From positions 1-64,000 of the forward strand of contig MEPP01000026.1 of the NCBI GenBank assembly GCA_001769855.1: 64,000 bases of DNA, given 5' to 3'. The DNA is from Bdellovibrionales bacterium GWA2_49_15. Its GTDB lineage: Bacteria; Bdellovibrionota; Bacteriovoracia; Bacteriovoracales; Bacteriovoracaceae. A program made the position numbers and the translations under genes. Below are positions 34,942 to 43,400 of the stretch, piece by piece (the stretch's first letter is position 1; each line of letters opens with the position of its first letter). The notes under the pieces are model-generated. The model was not told where the DNA came from. It ran no database searches and saw only the letters and a list, made by a program, of their open reading frames with translations.

Positions 34942-36372
34942 TTAGTCAAAGATACTAAACTCCACATCACCTTCGGCCCTGGACCACATTTTTTCAGTTG
35001 CTGCCAATCCGTCGTTAGATGGTTCGGTAAGTTTCATCGTTACGAGGACTAAGAGTTCCACCTCTTCATCTTCGAACTTACGGCTTTTGAAAAGCTCTCC
35101 CATGAGCGGAATGTCTCCGAGAAAAGGAACCTTGCTGATTTCTTTCTTATTACGCTTTTTCACCAAGCCGCTAAGCAGGATACTCTGCCCATCTTTGATG
35201 GTGACAGAGGTCTGAACCTTGTTGACCGCAAGTGAGGGTAGACCTCCTTCAACCTTAGGCTCGGTAATGTCCTTAACCGACGCCATGATTTTAGAGTCAA
35301 TCTGTCCTAGCCCATCGACTTTGGGTTCAATTTCCAGCTCAATGCCGTGCTGGACTGTGGTGATGACGATTTCTTTTTTGCCATCCACGTATTGGATACT
35401 TTCCATGTAAAAGGTGCCGCCCGAGTGGAAGGTCGCCTTCTCACCAGAACGTGAAATCAGCTTTGGCCTCGATAGGACACGGTTTCTGCCGCTGGTTTTC
35501 ATCAGATCTAAAAACAGCGAGAGATCTGTCACCTGCCAGTTGATGGGGCCGGTTGCACCGCTTTTTAAGGGAATCGTACCGGTGGCGAAAGAGTGGGCGC
35601 TGTCTTTGCTGGCCATCGGGTCACCCTTAAGCCCTAGCCGAAGATTGTCAGTCTTGCTCACTTCCACAAACATCATCTCAATCACCACTGCCGGGGCCGC
35701 CGATAATTTGGCGTCCATGGCATCTTCGATGCTCGGTTCGATGCTTCGGGCAAGTTTTAAGGCGAGATTTTTCTCAGCTTCGTTCTTCGGGCTGCCTATA
35801 AGCTGGATATATGTTGCATAGCTACGGGCTTGTATATTAGGTATATTATTTTTTTTCAGAATGCGATTGATCGTGTCCACAATGACTTCAGGCCTTGAAA
35901 TCATTCGCTCGGTACCATCCACAATTAAACCCGGATATTTTTGTTTGATTTCCCTAAGCTGGTCAATGGCCTGATCCTTTAACAGTTTTCCAGAGATATA
36001 AACCTGATTTTTGGAAATGCTAGTGTTGATCCCGGGAACTGATGCAAGCTCTTTTTCAATATGCATAAGCGTTTTGAGCTTTGAGTCGGACGCGCCGATC
36101 GTAAAGTTAAATTTCTGCTTACTGTTATCCTCTAAAATAATTTCCGCGCTGACTGAGCCGTTTTTCTTTCCGGCAAAAACCGCACTGGTTTTGTTCTCAC
36201 CTTTTCTTACTAAAACTATATTTTCCTTATCTAACCCGATTTCTTTGATGATGGAATCGAATTTGACCTCGTGGGATTGACCGATTTCTAGTCGAATCTG
36301 CTCGATGGCATAGGCGTCATGAATATAACCGGAGAGGCAAATTAAAATGAAAATTATTTTATAAATAGTCAT
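34942..36372 (-). CDS. cpaC: Outer-membrane secretin, CpaC/RcpA type
   Basis: The 476-residue precursor has a signal peptide and an N-terminal region with the 'EIGQSHEVKFDSIIKEIGL' start seen in CpaC. BON-like and N1-type domains (about 95-180) follow, then the secretin domain with 'RVLSRPKLISRSGEKATFHSGG' and the C-terminal 'KDGQSILLSGLVKKR...VPFLGDIPLMGELFKS'. These are hallmarks of the Tad/RcpA secretins that form the pilus exit pore in the outer membrane. It lies downstream of the major Flp gene with a hairpin between them, which would lower its expression relative to the pilin. Confidence 0.93.
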   Translation of the reverse strand: MTIYKIIFILICLSGYIHDAYAIEQIRLEIGQSHEVKFDSIIKEIGLDKENIVLVRKGENKTSAVFAGKKNGSVSAEIILEDNSKQKFNFTIGASDSKLKTLMHIEKELASVPGINTSISKNQVYISGKLLKDQAIDQLREIKQKYPGLIVDGTERMISRPEVIVDTINRILKKNNIPNIQARSYATYIQLIGSPKNEAEKNLALKLARSIEPSIEDAMDAKLSAAPAVVIEMMFVEVSKTDNLRLGLKGDPMASKDSAHSFATGTIPLKSGATGPINWQVTDLSLFLDLMKTSGRNRVLSRPKLISRSGEKATFHSGGTFYMESIQYVDGKKEIVITTVQHGIELEIEPKVDGLGQIDSKIMASVKDITEPKVEGGLPSLAVNKVQTSVTIKDGQSILLSGLVKKRNKKEISKVPFLGDIPLMGELFKSRKFEDEEVELLVLVTMKLTEPSNDGLAATEKMWSRAEGDVEFSIFD

Positions 36373-36389
36373 AGAGAATCCTTCTTCGC

Positions 36390-36423
36390 AAAAAAAAGAC
36401 CCTGCATCTATGCAGGGTCTTTT
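36390..36423 (-). terminator. Terminator/attenuator between flp and cpaC
   Basis: AAAAGACCCTGCA and TGCAGGGTCTTTT form a 13-bp stem with a 4-nt loop. On the minus strand the hairpin is followed by a run of eight T. It lies after the flp stop and before the cpaC start, so most transcripts would end after flp and some read through to the secretin. Confidence 0.85.
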
Positions 36424-36444
36424 CGTTAAGAATTCTTTTTTAGA

Positions 36445-36729
36445 TTATTCTTCTGCAGCACCGGAATAATTAAGTGGTTTGTCCAAATCCATACCGTGTC
36501 TTGTATTTTGGAAAGTCGTAACGGCTTCCTGTGCACTGGCCGTAGCGGCATCACGAGCAGAGGCAACGCCGGCATCATTGCCGGAGATGGCAGAGGTCAC
36601 CTGAGTCATCTTGTGCTCAATCGTCTTTCCAAAGTAGCTGGAAATGCCGATTGTGCCGACTGCGATAAGAACCAAAAGAACCAGGTACTCAGCGGTTCCT
36701 TGGCCGGCAATTTTTTTGACGTTTTTCAT
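36445..36729 (-). CDS. flp: Major Flp-type pilin
   Basis: A 94-residue prepilin with the class III signal: Gly9 followed by 'QGTAEYLVLLVLIAVGTIGI', so cleavage after Gly9 leaves Glu at +5 and Tyr at +6 as in Flp pilins. The hydrophobic helix follows immediately. The C-terminal part is longer than in the smallest Flp pilins and rich in Ala and Thr. AAGGAG precedes the start. A strong terminator follows, consistent with abundant expression. The prepilin peptidase gene is next, upstream. Confidence 0.92.
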   Translation of the reverse strand: MKNVKKIAGQGTAEYLVLLVLIAVGTIGISSYFGKTIEHKMTQVTSAISGNDAGVASARDAATASAQEAVTTFQNTRHGMDLDKPLNYSGAAEE

Positions 36730-36789
36730 GAGTATCTCCTTGAAGTTGTTTTCAGCGTCATGCTGAACTGTATTTAGATTACCGGAAAA

Positions 36790-37449
36790 TTAGTAATGAA
36801 ATTTACTGGAATTGACCCAAAGTGAGTCATTTGTAAAAAAAAGAATAAATGCGTAAATAATTGAAGGCCCGAAGGGAAAGGTTTCTGAACGCATCCTTAG
36901 AAGGCGGTGCATGTTTTGTAAAAGTCCTATTACTACCGCAAGAAAAAAAACCGCATAGATGGAAGGACCAGCGAGGAGCGAAAGCCAGATAAGAAGCTTA
37001 ATGTCTCCTCTGCCTAAGCCCTCTACTAAGTTAAACTTGGCACAGACAAAATTGAAAGCAAGCAGACCAAAAGGAAGGATGATGGCAATTGACCTCGACA
37101 AAAATGATTCGTGGGGCATTAGAAAAACTGCAATCACGGCCGCCGGAATACCTAGCCAGTGAATCCAGTCGGGAATGATTTCAAGGTCCAGATCGAAAAT
37201 TATTGTGGCGCTAAACAGGGTAACAAACAGCGCGATCAAAGGCAAAGAGGAAAGAGGAAATTGCAAGGCCCCCAGGGCCACACCACCAAGAGAGTAGATA
37301 AAATATCGAAGCGAAATTGCCCGTAGATGATTTGGGAGGGGACAAAAGTTAAAAAACTCAAGACTGTAGTAGCGCAGACTTCTGGGGATCAGAATAAAAT
37401 GGCCGATTATCAAAAGAGCGATCGAAAAAAAAAGATAAAGAAGAGTCAT
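36790..37449 (-). CDS. tadV: TadV/CpaA-type prepilin peptidase
   Basis: An A24-family aspartic peptidase of the inner membrane, 219 residues with about six helices. The two catalytic Asp sites are seen in 'FDLDLEIIPDWIHW' and 'GLGRGDIKLLIWLSLLAG' (GxGD motif). It removes the leader from Flp and from the TadE/G-like subunits. There is no N-terminal methylase domain, as expected for TadV/CpaA. The start at 37449 has GGAGG upstream. It is the first gene of the minus-strand Tad unit, divergent from cpaB. Confidence 0.9.
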   Translation of the reverse strand: MTLLYLFFSIALLIIGHFILIPRSLRYYSLEFFNFCPLPNHLRAISLRYFIYSLGGVALGALQFPLSSLPLIALFVTLFSATIIFDLDLEIIPDWIHWLGIPAAVIAVFLMPHESFLSRSIAIILPFGLLAFNFVCAKFNLVEGLGRGDIKLLIWLSLLAGPSIYAVFFLAVVIGLLQNMHRLLRMRSETFPFGPSIIYAFILFFTNDSLWVNSSKFHY

Positions 37450-37589
37450 AAGCACCTCCAAAAAGCGCTATGGACAATTTACTCGCGTGATTCTAAAGCC
37501 ACTTGACTGTACTTGCAGTGCAATCATGGTCAAATATTTAGTGCAATATTCTTGCATAATGAGTGCGGATACTTTCGCGGGAGGCAAGG

Positions 37590-38468
37590 ATGGAACCCAA
37601 AGCTATTTTGACATCAAAGCTCAGTCGTCTAAAAAAAACTCCTCTCTGGAGAATCGAATCACTTCTGATAGTTCTGGCGTTTATCTTATCGATTGTGTCC
37701 GGCCTCCTTCGTAAAGGCTACGAAAATCAAAAAATTTCCTATTATAAAGATCTTAATAAAACTGAAAGCATCGTGGTGTGGGCCGAGGATATGAATCGGG
37801 ATACCCTGGTGGGGAAGCAGCATCTCACCGTAAAAAACTTTTTGGCCGTCAATGTCACTCCTAATATGATCCAGGGAAGCCAGTACGAAAGAATCCTGAA
37901 CCGCAGGTTGCTTCTGGATGTCAAGAAAGGTGATCCGTTTCTACTCACGTCTATGGCGGATTCGGGGAAGGATGCCATTGCCATGAAGATTCCTTTGGGT
38001 AAGCGTTTTTATACCATGACCATCAATGATAAAATGCTGAGCCAGGGCTGGGTGCGGCCGAATGATCATGTGGATATTGTTACCACCATGAGTCTGCCAG
38101 TTCGAGGAGAAACAACCTTCAGCCTGTTACAAAATGTCACCCTCGTCACGGTGGGCAAGAGCACTAGCTGGAGTACCGCAAAAGGTCAGACAGGTTCAGA
38201 GATTGGTTTTTTTGTCACTCCAGATGAGTTCGAATTATTAAGCTTTGCTGAAAAGAAGGGAAATTTTTCATTATCACTGAGAAATCCCGAAGATCTTTCC
38301 ACCTCTCTCGAAACAGACGGTCTTGGCTCGGATGGGGTGGACCTGGGCAAGTTTTTGGATAGTAAGATCATTAGAAGCGCCTCAGGTGGGGGAAACTTCA
38401 AGGTCACGATCAAAGACCAGATCGATCTCAAGGCCAGCTCCATCCAAAAAAAGGAGAACGAAAAATGA
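37590..38468 (+). CDS. cpaB: CpaB/RcpC pilus assembly protein
   Basis: A 292-residue protein with one N-terminal membrane segment ('LLIVLAFILSIVSGLL') and a periplasmic SAF/RcpC domain ('KNFLAVNVTPNMI', 'RLLLDVKKGDPFLLTSM', 'RFYTMTINDKMLSQGWVRPNDHVDIVTT'). CpaB links the inner-membrane machine to the secretin. The start at 37590 has GGGAGG six bases upstream. The stop overlaps the start of a 59-residue Flp-like gene by 4 nt. Confidence 0.9.
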   Translation: MEPKAILTSKLSRLKKTPLWRIESLLIVLAFILSIVSGLLRKGYENQKISYYKDLNKTESIVVWAEDMNRDTLVGKQHLTVKNFLAVNVTPNMIQGSQYERILNRRLLLDVKKGDPFLLTSMADSGKDAIAMKIPLGKRFYTMTINDKMLSQGWVRPNDHVDIVTTMSLPVRGETTFSLLQNVTLVTVGKSTSWSTAKGQTGSEIGFFVTPDEFELLSFAEKKGNFSLSLRNPEDLSTSLETDGLGSDGVDLGKFLDSKIIRSASGGGNFKVTIKDQIDLKASSIQKKENEK

Positions 38469-38644
38469 AACAGTATACGGCCAAGCTCCGTTTGGAGTCC
38501 GGGCAAAGCACCGTAGAATATCTCATGCTGGCAGTAATGATAAGTGTTGCCCTCTATTTTCTGGGAGTTATGGATCAAACCCGGGCCTTGTTATTTGCGA
38601 CGCCGTTGGCCGATATGCTTCAAATCCTTAAACTGCCGGTATAA
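38465..38644 (+). CDS. Second, minor Flp-like pilin
   Basis: A 59-residue ORF that starts with an ATGA overlap of the cpaB stop. It has the class III prepilin signature: Gly13 followed by 'QSTVEYLMLAVMISVALYFLG', which leaves Glu at +5 and Tyr at +6 after cleavage. The mature peptide is 46 residues, almost all hydrophobic helix plus a short C-terminal tail. It is shorter and lacks the Ala/Thr-rich tail of the main Flp, and sits between cpaB and tadA. A minor or priming pilin is a reasonable guess. Confidence 0.88.
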   Translation: MKQYTAKLRLESGQSTVEYLMLAVMISVALYFLGVMDQTRALLFATPLADMLQILKLPV

Positions 38645-38646
38645 AA

Positions 38647-40275
38647 ATGCAAGCATCACCCGAAGAGAAAGATTCTCTCCCCATGATCGAGCTCAAAGCG
38701 CGATGGCAGACAAACACCGGCGAAAAACAAATCACCCTGGAGCGGGGAAAACATTTTGTGGGTAGCGGCCCTCACTGTGCCTTGTCTCTTGAGCACGCCG
38801 AGACCGTCATTTGTGGTGTGTTACTTGTGAATGAGATGTCGGTACATTTGAAATGCATCGCAACTCATCCGACCTTGTATGTCGGTGGAAACAAGCTCCT
38901 TCCGGGCGAAATGGTGATCATTGATGAAGAATGTAAAATCTTTTTGGGAAAAACCAAGATAACTCTGAGCCCTCAGCTTGCAGGAGTCGGCGAGCATTTG
39001 AGCATTGGTGAGAGTAATCCCTCCTGGTTTGTTAAAAAAGATCCGACGCTGCTTGTTCAAGAATTATCAAAGAGGCTGCAGTCGGATTTGGATTTAGGGA
39101 ACTATGATATCTCTCAGGTTGAAAGCGAGGAGCTTAAAATCAAAGTTTCTTTGAAGCTAGGGAAGATGCTTTTTTCATTAAAGTTTCCTCCCGGCTTCCC
39201 CCAGACCGTTGAGGAGATCCAAAAAAGAGTTTTAGGCGAGGTTCTAGGGCTTGGTCCGCTGGAAGATTTGCTGGCGGATAATACTATCAGTGAAATTATG
39301 GTGAATCGAAAAGACCAGATCTATGTGGAAAAAAACGGTAAGCTCACACTTTCCACCGTGACCTTTTCCACCGACTTAGCACTCTTGAACGTTATTGAGC
39401 GCATTGTTTCACAGGTGGGAAGGAGAATAGACTCCTTCTCTCCCATTGTGGATGCTCGTTTGCTCGATGGTTCCCGAGTCAATGCCGTTATTCCCCCCCT
39501 GGCACTTAGGGGGCCGAGCATTACAATTCGCAGATTTTCAAAAAAACCGATCACCATGGAAAAGCTGGTGGAATTCGATTCCTTGAATCAACCTATGTCA
39601 CTTTTTTTACAAACACTCGTGGAATCTCATAAAAATATTATTATCTCGGGCGGCACCGGTTCCGGAAAAACGACACTGCTCAATGCGCTTTCAAATTACA
39701 TTCCATCAGGGGAACGCATTATCACTGTTGAGGATGCAGCCGAACTGCAGCTGCAACAGGAGCACGTCATTTCCTTAGAAACCCGACTCGCCAATATGGA
39801 AGGCAAGGGGTCTGTGACCATCCGAGATTTGATCAGAAACACCCTTCGAATGCGCCCAGATCGAATCATTGTCGGCGAGTGTCGTGGTGGCGAAGCGCTC
39901 GATATGCTTCAGGCCATGAACACCGGTCATGACGGTTCTATGACGACGGCCCATGCCAATACTCCATTGGATATGCTTCGAAGGTTGGAAACAATGGTTA
40001 TGATGGCGGGGATGGACCTTCCTCTTGCCGCGATAAGAGAGCAGGTGGCATCCGCGATTACTTTTGTCATTCAACAAATGCGTAGAAAAAATGGCAAGCG
40101 CCTGGTCGTGGATGTGTCCTATGTGAGCGATCTTAATCGAGAGACCGGTGAGTACAAGTTGTTTTCCCTTTTTAGTCGAAACCGAAATGATCAGGTGGTT
40201 TTTCACTCCGACAATTTTCGCATGGTTTGGGAGGAGGAAAACTTACAGGGCGATATAAATGTTTTTTATCAGTGA
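38647..40275 (+). CDS. tadA: TadA/CpaF secretion ATPase with N-terminal FHA domain
   Basis: A 542-residue ATPase that would power Flp assembly at the cytoplasmic face. The C-terminal 400 residues are a CpaF/TadA GSPII_E ATPase: Walker A 'GGTGSGKTT' (335-343), Asp box 'ERIITVEDAAELQL', Walker B region 'RPDRIIVGECRGGEALDML' and His box 'TAHANTPLDML'. The first 110 residues look like an FHA-type domain ('LERGKHFVGSGPHCALSLEH', 'LPGEMVIIDEECKIFLGK'), which binds phosphothreonine in other proteins. Phosphorylation-dependent control is thus possible. The start is 2 nt after the minor Flp stop; Met13 (38683) is an alternative. Confidence 0.9.
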   Translation: MQASPEEKDSLPMIELKARWQTNTGEKQITLERGKHFVGSGPHCALSLEHAETVICGVLLVNEMSVHLKCIATHPTLYVGGNKLLPGEMVIIDEECKIFLGKTKITLSPQLAGVGEHLSIGESNPSWFVKKDPTLLVQELSKRLQSDLDLGNYDISQVESEELKIKVSLKLGKMLFSLKFPPGFPQTVEEIQKRVLGEVLGLGPLEDLLADNTISEIMVNRKDQIYVEKNGKLTLSTVTFSTDLALLNVIERIVSQVGRRIDSFSPIVDARLLDGSRVNAVIPPLALRGPSITIRRFSKKPITMEKLVEFDSLNQPMSLFLQTLVESHKNIIISGGTGSGKTTLLNALSNYIPSGERIITVEDAAELQLQQEHVISLETRLANMEGKGSVTIRDLIRNTLRMRPDRIIVGECRGGEALDMLQAMNTGHDGSMTTAHANTPLDMLRRLETMVMMAGMDLPLAAIREQVASAITFVIQQMRRKNGKRLVVDVSYVSDLNRETGEYKLFSLFSRNRNDQVVFHSDNFRMVWEEENLQGDINVFYQ

Positions 40276-41101
40276 GTTGTCTATGGAACTACCTTTTTTT
40301 ATCTTCGATTTTCTTATCTTTATCGCTCTCGCCTGTGTCATTCTTGCGCTTCTCAAATATGGAGAATCGAAATATTATAAGGAAACTCTGGAAGGCCATG
40401 CTGCGAATTACCATCAAACGCTAAAGGCCTGTCTGGCGGCCCTTGCTCTTTTTGCGATCTTAAATGTAGTGGGAACCAACCTGATTCTGAGCACTGTGCT
40501 CTCCTCCGGTGCCTTTATCTTCTGTCATACCTTTATCAAAAAATTGGAGCAAAAGAAAAAGACCCAGACCTTTGACAGGGCCTTGAACGAAGGAATCCAA
40601 GTTATCTCCACATCGCTGCGGGCAGGTTTGACCCTGAGAGAGGCCCTTATGGCATCAGTGAAAAGCTCACCTAAAGCCTTTGCCGACGAGGTCCAGAATG
40701 TCCTGCGAGATTTGGGCCTTGGAGTTTCCATGGAGGAGGCGCTCTTGGAGATGCGCAAAAGAGTCAATACTCCCATCGCCAACCTCGCCTTGGGCGCCAT
40801 GATTATCTCGAACAGGCAGGGCGGCGATCTGCCCACAATGCTTTTTAAAATCGGGGAAACCATCAATCAGCGAGAGCGCATCGCCGGAAAACTCAGGGCC
40901 CTTACCGCTCAGGGGAAAATGCAGGCAATCCTGGTGGCCTCCGCTCCGCCTTTCTTATTTGTCTTCATGAGCTTTTACGATCCCAAACGGATGGAGCTTT
41001 TAACCCAGAATTTTACGGGAAATTGCCTTTTGGTCCTCGCGGTGCTTTTGGAAGTGATCGGAATTTTTGTCACACGAAAAATCATGGAACTGAAATACTA
41101 G
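40259..41101 (+). CDS. tadB: TadB-like inner-membrane platform protein
   Basis: A 280-residue T2SSF-domain protein with N-terminal membrane helices and two C-terminal ones. The family region 'ISTSLRAGLTLREALMASVKSSP...DEVQNVLRDLGLGVSMEEALLEM' is clear. It forms the inner-membrane platform with TadC and TadA. The start overlaps the tadA stop by 17 nt; Met9 (40283) is an alternative start after the tadA stop. Confidence 0.88.
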   Translation: MFFISELSMELPFFIFDFLIFIALACVILALLKYGESKYYKETLEGHAANYHQTLKACLAALALFAILNVVGTNLILSTVLSSGAFIFCHTFIKKLEQKKKTQTFDRALNEGIQVISTSLRAGLTLREALMASVKSSPKAFADEVQNVLRDLGLGVSMEEALLEMRKRVNTPIANLALGAMIISNRQGGDLPTMLFKIGETINQRERIAGKLRALTAQGKMQAILVASAPPFLFVFMSFYDPKRMELLTQNFTGNCLLVLAVLLEVIGIFVTRKIMELKY

Positions 41102-41108
41102 GAGTCGC

Positions 41109-41969
41109 ATGGAAACTCTTATCATAATCACGAGCATGACTTCGAGCTTTCTCTTCTTCTATTTGATCATGAAGCTTTTTGTCTATGCCTGGAGGGAGCA
41201 CACTTATCTGTACCAGGTAGAGGATCGGGAAACACATTTGGAAATCTGGATTGGATTCTTAAGGCCGGTGGCCAAAATGATCAGGGCAGAAAAATGGCGC
41301 CAGGACATAGAAAATAAACTTTTACAGGCGGGTAACAAGAGTAACTGGCAGGCCGATCATCTTTTGGCACTGGGGCTTCTCTTGGGGCTTCTTGGGCTCG
41401 TTTTAAGTCATTGCTTACTGGTGGTATTGTTGCATAAAAGTCCTCTTTATGGTTTTGCGATCGGACTGCTTCTCTTTTTTGTGCCCTATCTGAAGCTCTC
41501 GGAAGTGGCCAAGAAGCGTTCGCAAAATTGTGATCGAGAGCTGCCCTATTTCATCGATTTTCTGGCCTTATGTATGGGGGCGGGATTGGACTTTAACAAT
41601 GCCCTGTCGAAAGTTCTTGAAACTGCGCCTCAGTCTGATTTGACGAGTGAATTAGGAATTACTGTCAAGAATATCAAGTTGGGAATGAGTCGAAAGGAAG
41701 CCCTGCTAGATTTGCAAAAGCGTATGAACGTCCCGTCACTGCGCCTTTTTATTCAAACTCTGGTTCAGGGTATAGAAACCGGAACGGACCTCATGACTTC
41801 GCTGGAAAGTCTCTCGAATTTGTTTTTAAGTCGCAAATTCCAGAAAGCTGAGGAGGGCGCCGGTCGTATCTCGGTACAGATGATGATTCCTATGATGCTT
41901 TTTGTAATGCCGGCGGTCATGATCATCCTGATGGGTCCGATGGTGATGCAGTATGCTTTTAGTCTTTAG
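41109..41969 (+). CDS. tadC: TadC-like inner-membrane platform protein
   Basis: A 286-residue partner of TadB. It has the T2SSF region 'LPYFIDFLALCMGAGLDFNNALSKVLE...LGMSRKEALLDLQKRMNVPSL' and a C-terminal pair of membrane helices ('MMIPMMLFVMPAVMIILMGP'). AGGAG precedes the start, 7 nt after tadB. It completes the cpaB-flp-tadA-tadB-tadC unit. Confidence 0.88.
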   Translation: METLIIITSMTSSFLFFYLIMKLFVYAWREHTYLYQVEDRETHLEIWIGFLRPVAKMIRAEKWRQDIENKLLQAGNKSNWQADHLLALGLLLGLLGLVLSHCLLVVLLHKSPLYGFAIGLLLFFVPYLKLSEVAKKRSQNCDRELPYFIDFLALCMGAGLDFNNALSKVLETAPQSDLTSELGITVKNIKLGMSRKEALLDLQKRMNVPSLRLFIQTLVQGIETGTDLMTSLESLSNLFLSRKFQKAEEGAGRISVQMMIPMMLFVMPAVMIILMGPMVMQYAFSL

Positions 41970-42038
41970 ACAATTCCAATCAAACTCTGCACAGTGAGTC
42001 TGCTATTCTGAGATCGGCATATTTCCCCAGAGGTGGTC

Positions 42039-43205
42039 ATGTTTAAAAATATTTTTTCGATGATTGTCCTGTTTTTCGGTGTGGCATTGGGTTTTGCTGA
42101 AGCCGGAAATGAAAACATCTCCATCGACTACCGGACTGTCGCGGTGGTTCTGGCCCAGTCGCCGGATGCGATTAATATTCCCAGTATTGAGCTTTATCGC
42201 CAGATCAAGGAGAGCGTGGACAAATCCGATCTGTGGATTGTGGCCCCCACCTGGACTGTGAAAAATAATCTCAAAGGACAGGATGATGAGGAAAAACTTC
42301 CCGATCTTGGTGCCATACCTTCCTTTGATCGTAGGGAGCTTATCAAGGCCCACCCCCAGGCCCAGACTCAACTGCCCGATGACGTAGCTGCGGTCAGTGA
42401 AAATGCAGTTATCAAAAGTGTCCAAATTATTCTCGATACTCTGGCCATTGAGGGCGCTCTTATTGTGGACTGTTTGCCACAAGGAACCCAGGTGGTTTTA
42501 GGTTGCGGACTTTATTACTATGATCGAACCAGAGGAAAGGTGGTGGCATCATCTCGAAAATATTTTCGCGCCGGTGTCACAGATGCCACCAACTGGGCCG
42601 AGCACTTGATTGTGGCGCTGGATGAGGGAATCAAGCACACCAAGGAAGTGAAAACTCAAGCCAAGCTGGAAAAGGTACTGACGTATACGGATGAAACGGA
42701 ATCTCCCATGCAAAAGGCGATGGGGGTAGAAATTTGGGGCAAGCGCTTTCTGGCCGCGGACTTAAACAAAACTTTGCCGGGTACAACTCTTTGTTTACTG
42801 CACGAAAATGAAAATTATTCTTTCAGCTTTGGCGCGAGTTTCGGCCAGTATAGGGATCAGCAATTTCTCGCGCAGGAGCTGGGGATGGAAATAAAATTCA
42901 CTCCGCGCGTTTACGCCGCCCGCGCGCTAATCTGGGAACTTCCCATTGGCATGTCTTTTCTGCAAAGGGATACTACATCCAGGAGCAGCATTCCTGATGA
43001 TGAAGATTCAACTCGAACGGAGTTGAATGCGGTTGGGGATATCGGCCCGGCACTTTTGTGGAGGGTGCAGAGCAAGTATACCTTTGGATTGGGCGTCAGC
43101 TATCAACACAATTTAAATGTCAAAAATGAATCCAAGGGAGCTCACGCACTGGAACCGATGAAAAATGGCTTTAAGGCGGGATTTCGTTGGAGTGTAAAAT
43201 TCTAA
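42039..43205 (+). CDS. Exported protein with beta-barrel-like C-terminus
   Basis: A 388-residue protein with a signal peptide ('IVLFFGVALGFAEA'). The N-terminal 220 residues form a soluble domain of unknown type. The C-terminal 160 residues have alternating hydrophobic residues and aromatic girdles ('YSFSFGASFGQYRD', 'YTFGLGVSYQHNLN') and end in Phe, as outer-membrane beta-barrels do. The ATG at 42039 is preferred over the GTG at 42033 because AGAGGTGG is correctly spaced. It follows tadC by 69 nt and may be an accessory outer-membrane part of the Tad-like machine. No family was recognised. Confidence 0.6.
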   Translation: MFKNIFSMIVLFFGVALGFAEAGNENISIDYRTVAVVLAQSPDAINIPSIELYRQIKESVDKSDLWIVAPTWTVKNNLKGQDDEEKLPDLGAIPSFDRRELIKAHPQAQTQLPDDVAAVSENAVIKSVQIILDTLAIEGALIVDCLPQGTQVVLGCGLYYYDRTRGKVVASSRKYFRAGVTDATNWAEHLIVALDEGIKHTKEVKTQAKLEKVLTYTDETESPMQKAMGVEIWGKRFLAADLNKTLPGTTLCLLHENENYSFSFGASFGQYRDQQFLAQELGMEIKFTPRVYAARALIWELPIGMSFLQRDTTSRSSIPDDEDSTRTELNAVGDIGPALLWRVQSKYTFGLGVSYQHNLNVKNESKGAHALEPMKNGFKAGFRWSVKF

Positions 43206-43277
43206 GGCAAAAATCAGTCACATAGGGCCGTAACGGTTAAGTTTTGGACACAATCCTCATTGGCATTGTCGCTTTAG

Positions 43278-43313
43278 TTGACAAAAATGATGCGGTGAGC
43301 TAAGATTATCTTA
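43278..43313 (+). promoter_or_regulatory. Promoter of the AraC gene with palindrome over the -10 box
   Basis: TTGACA (43278-43283), 17 nt and TAAGAT (43301-43306) form a near-consensus sigma-70 promoter. TAAGAT-T-ATCTTA (43301-43313) is a 13-nt palindrome overlapping the -10 box, a likely repressor site. The leader of about 90 nt has a small hairpin (AGACG/CGTCT). Confidence 0.65.
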
Positions 43314-43400
43314 GACGTCCCATCCCATAGGCGTCTTATTTGCACGTCGGTCGGCTCCCATCAAATTTAGCAACTACCAACCTCCAACAAGGAAGTGTGT

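Noticed and set aside
37530..37560. Possible sigma-54 promoter (GTGCA...TTGCA) before cpaB
   Set aside because: The -24 element lacks the GG dinucleotide at the required distance.
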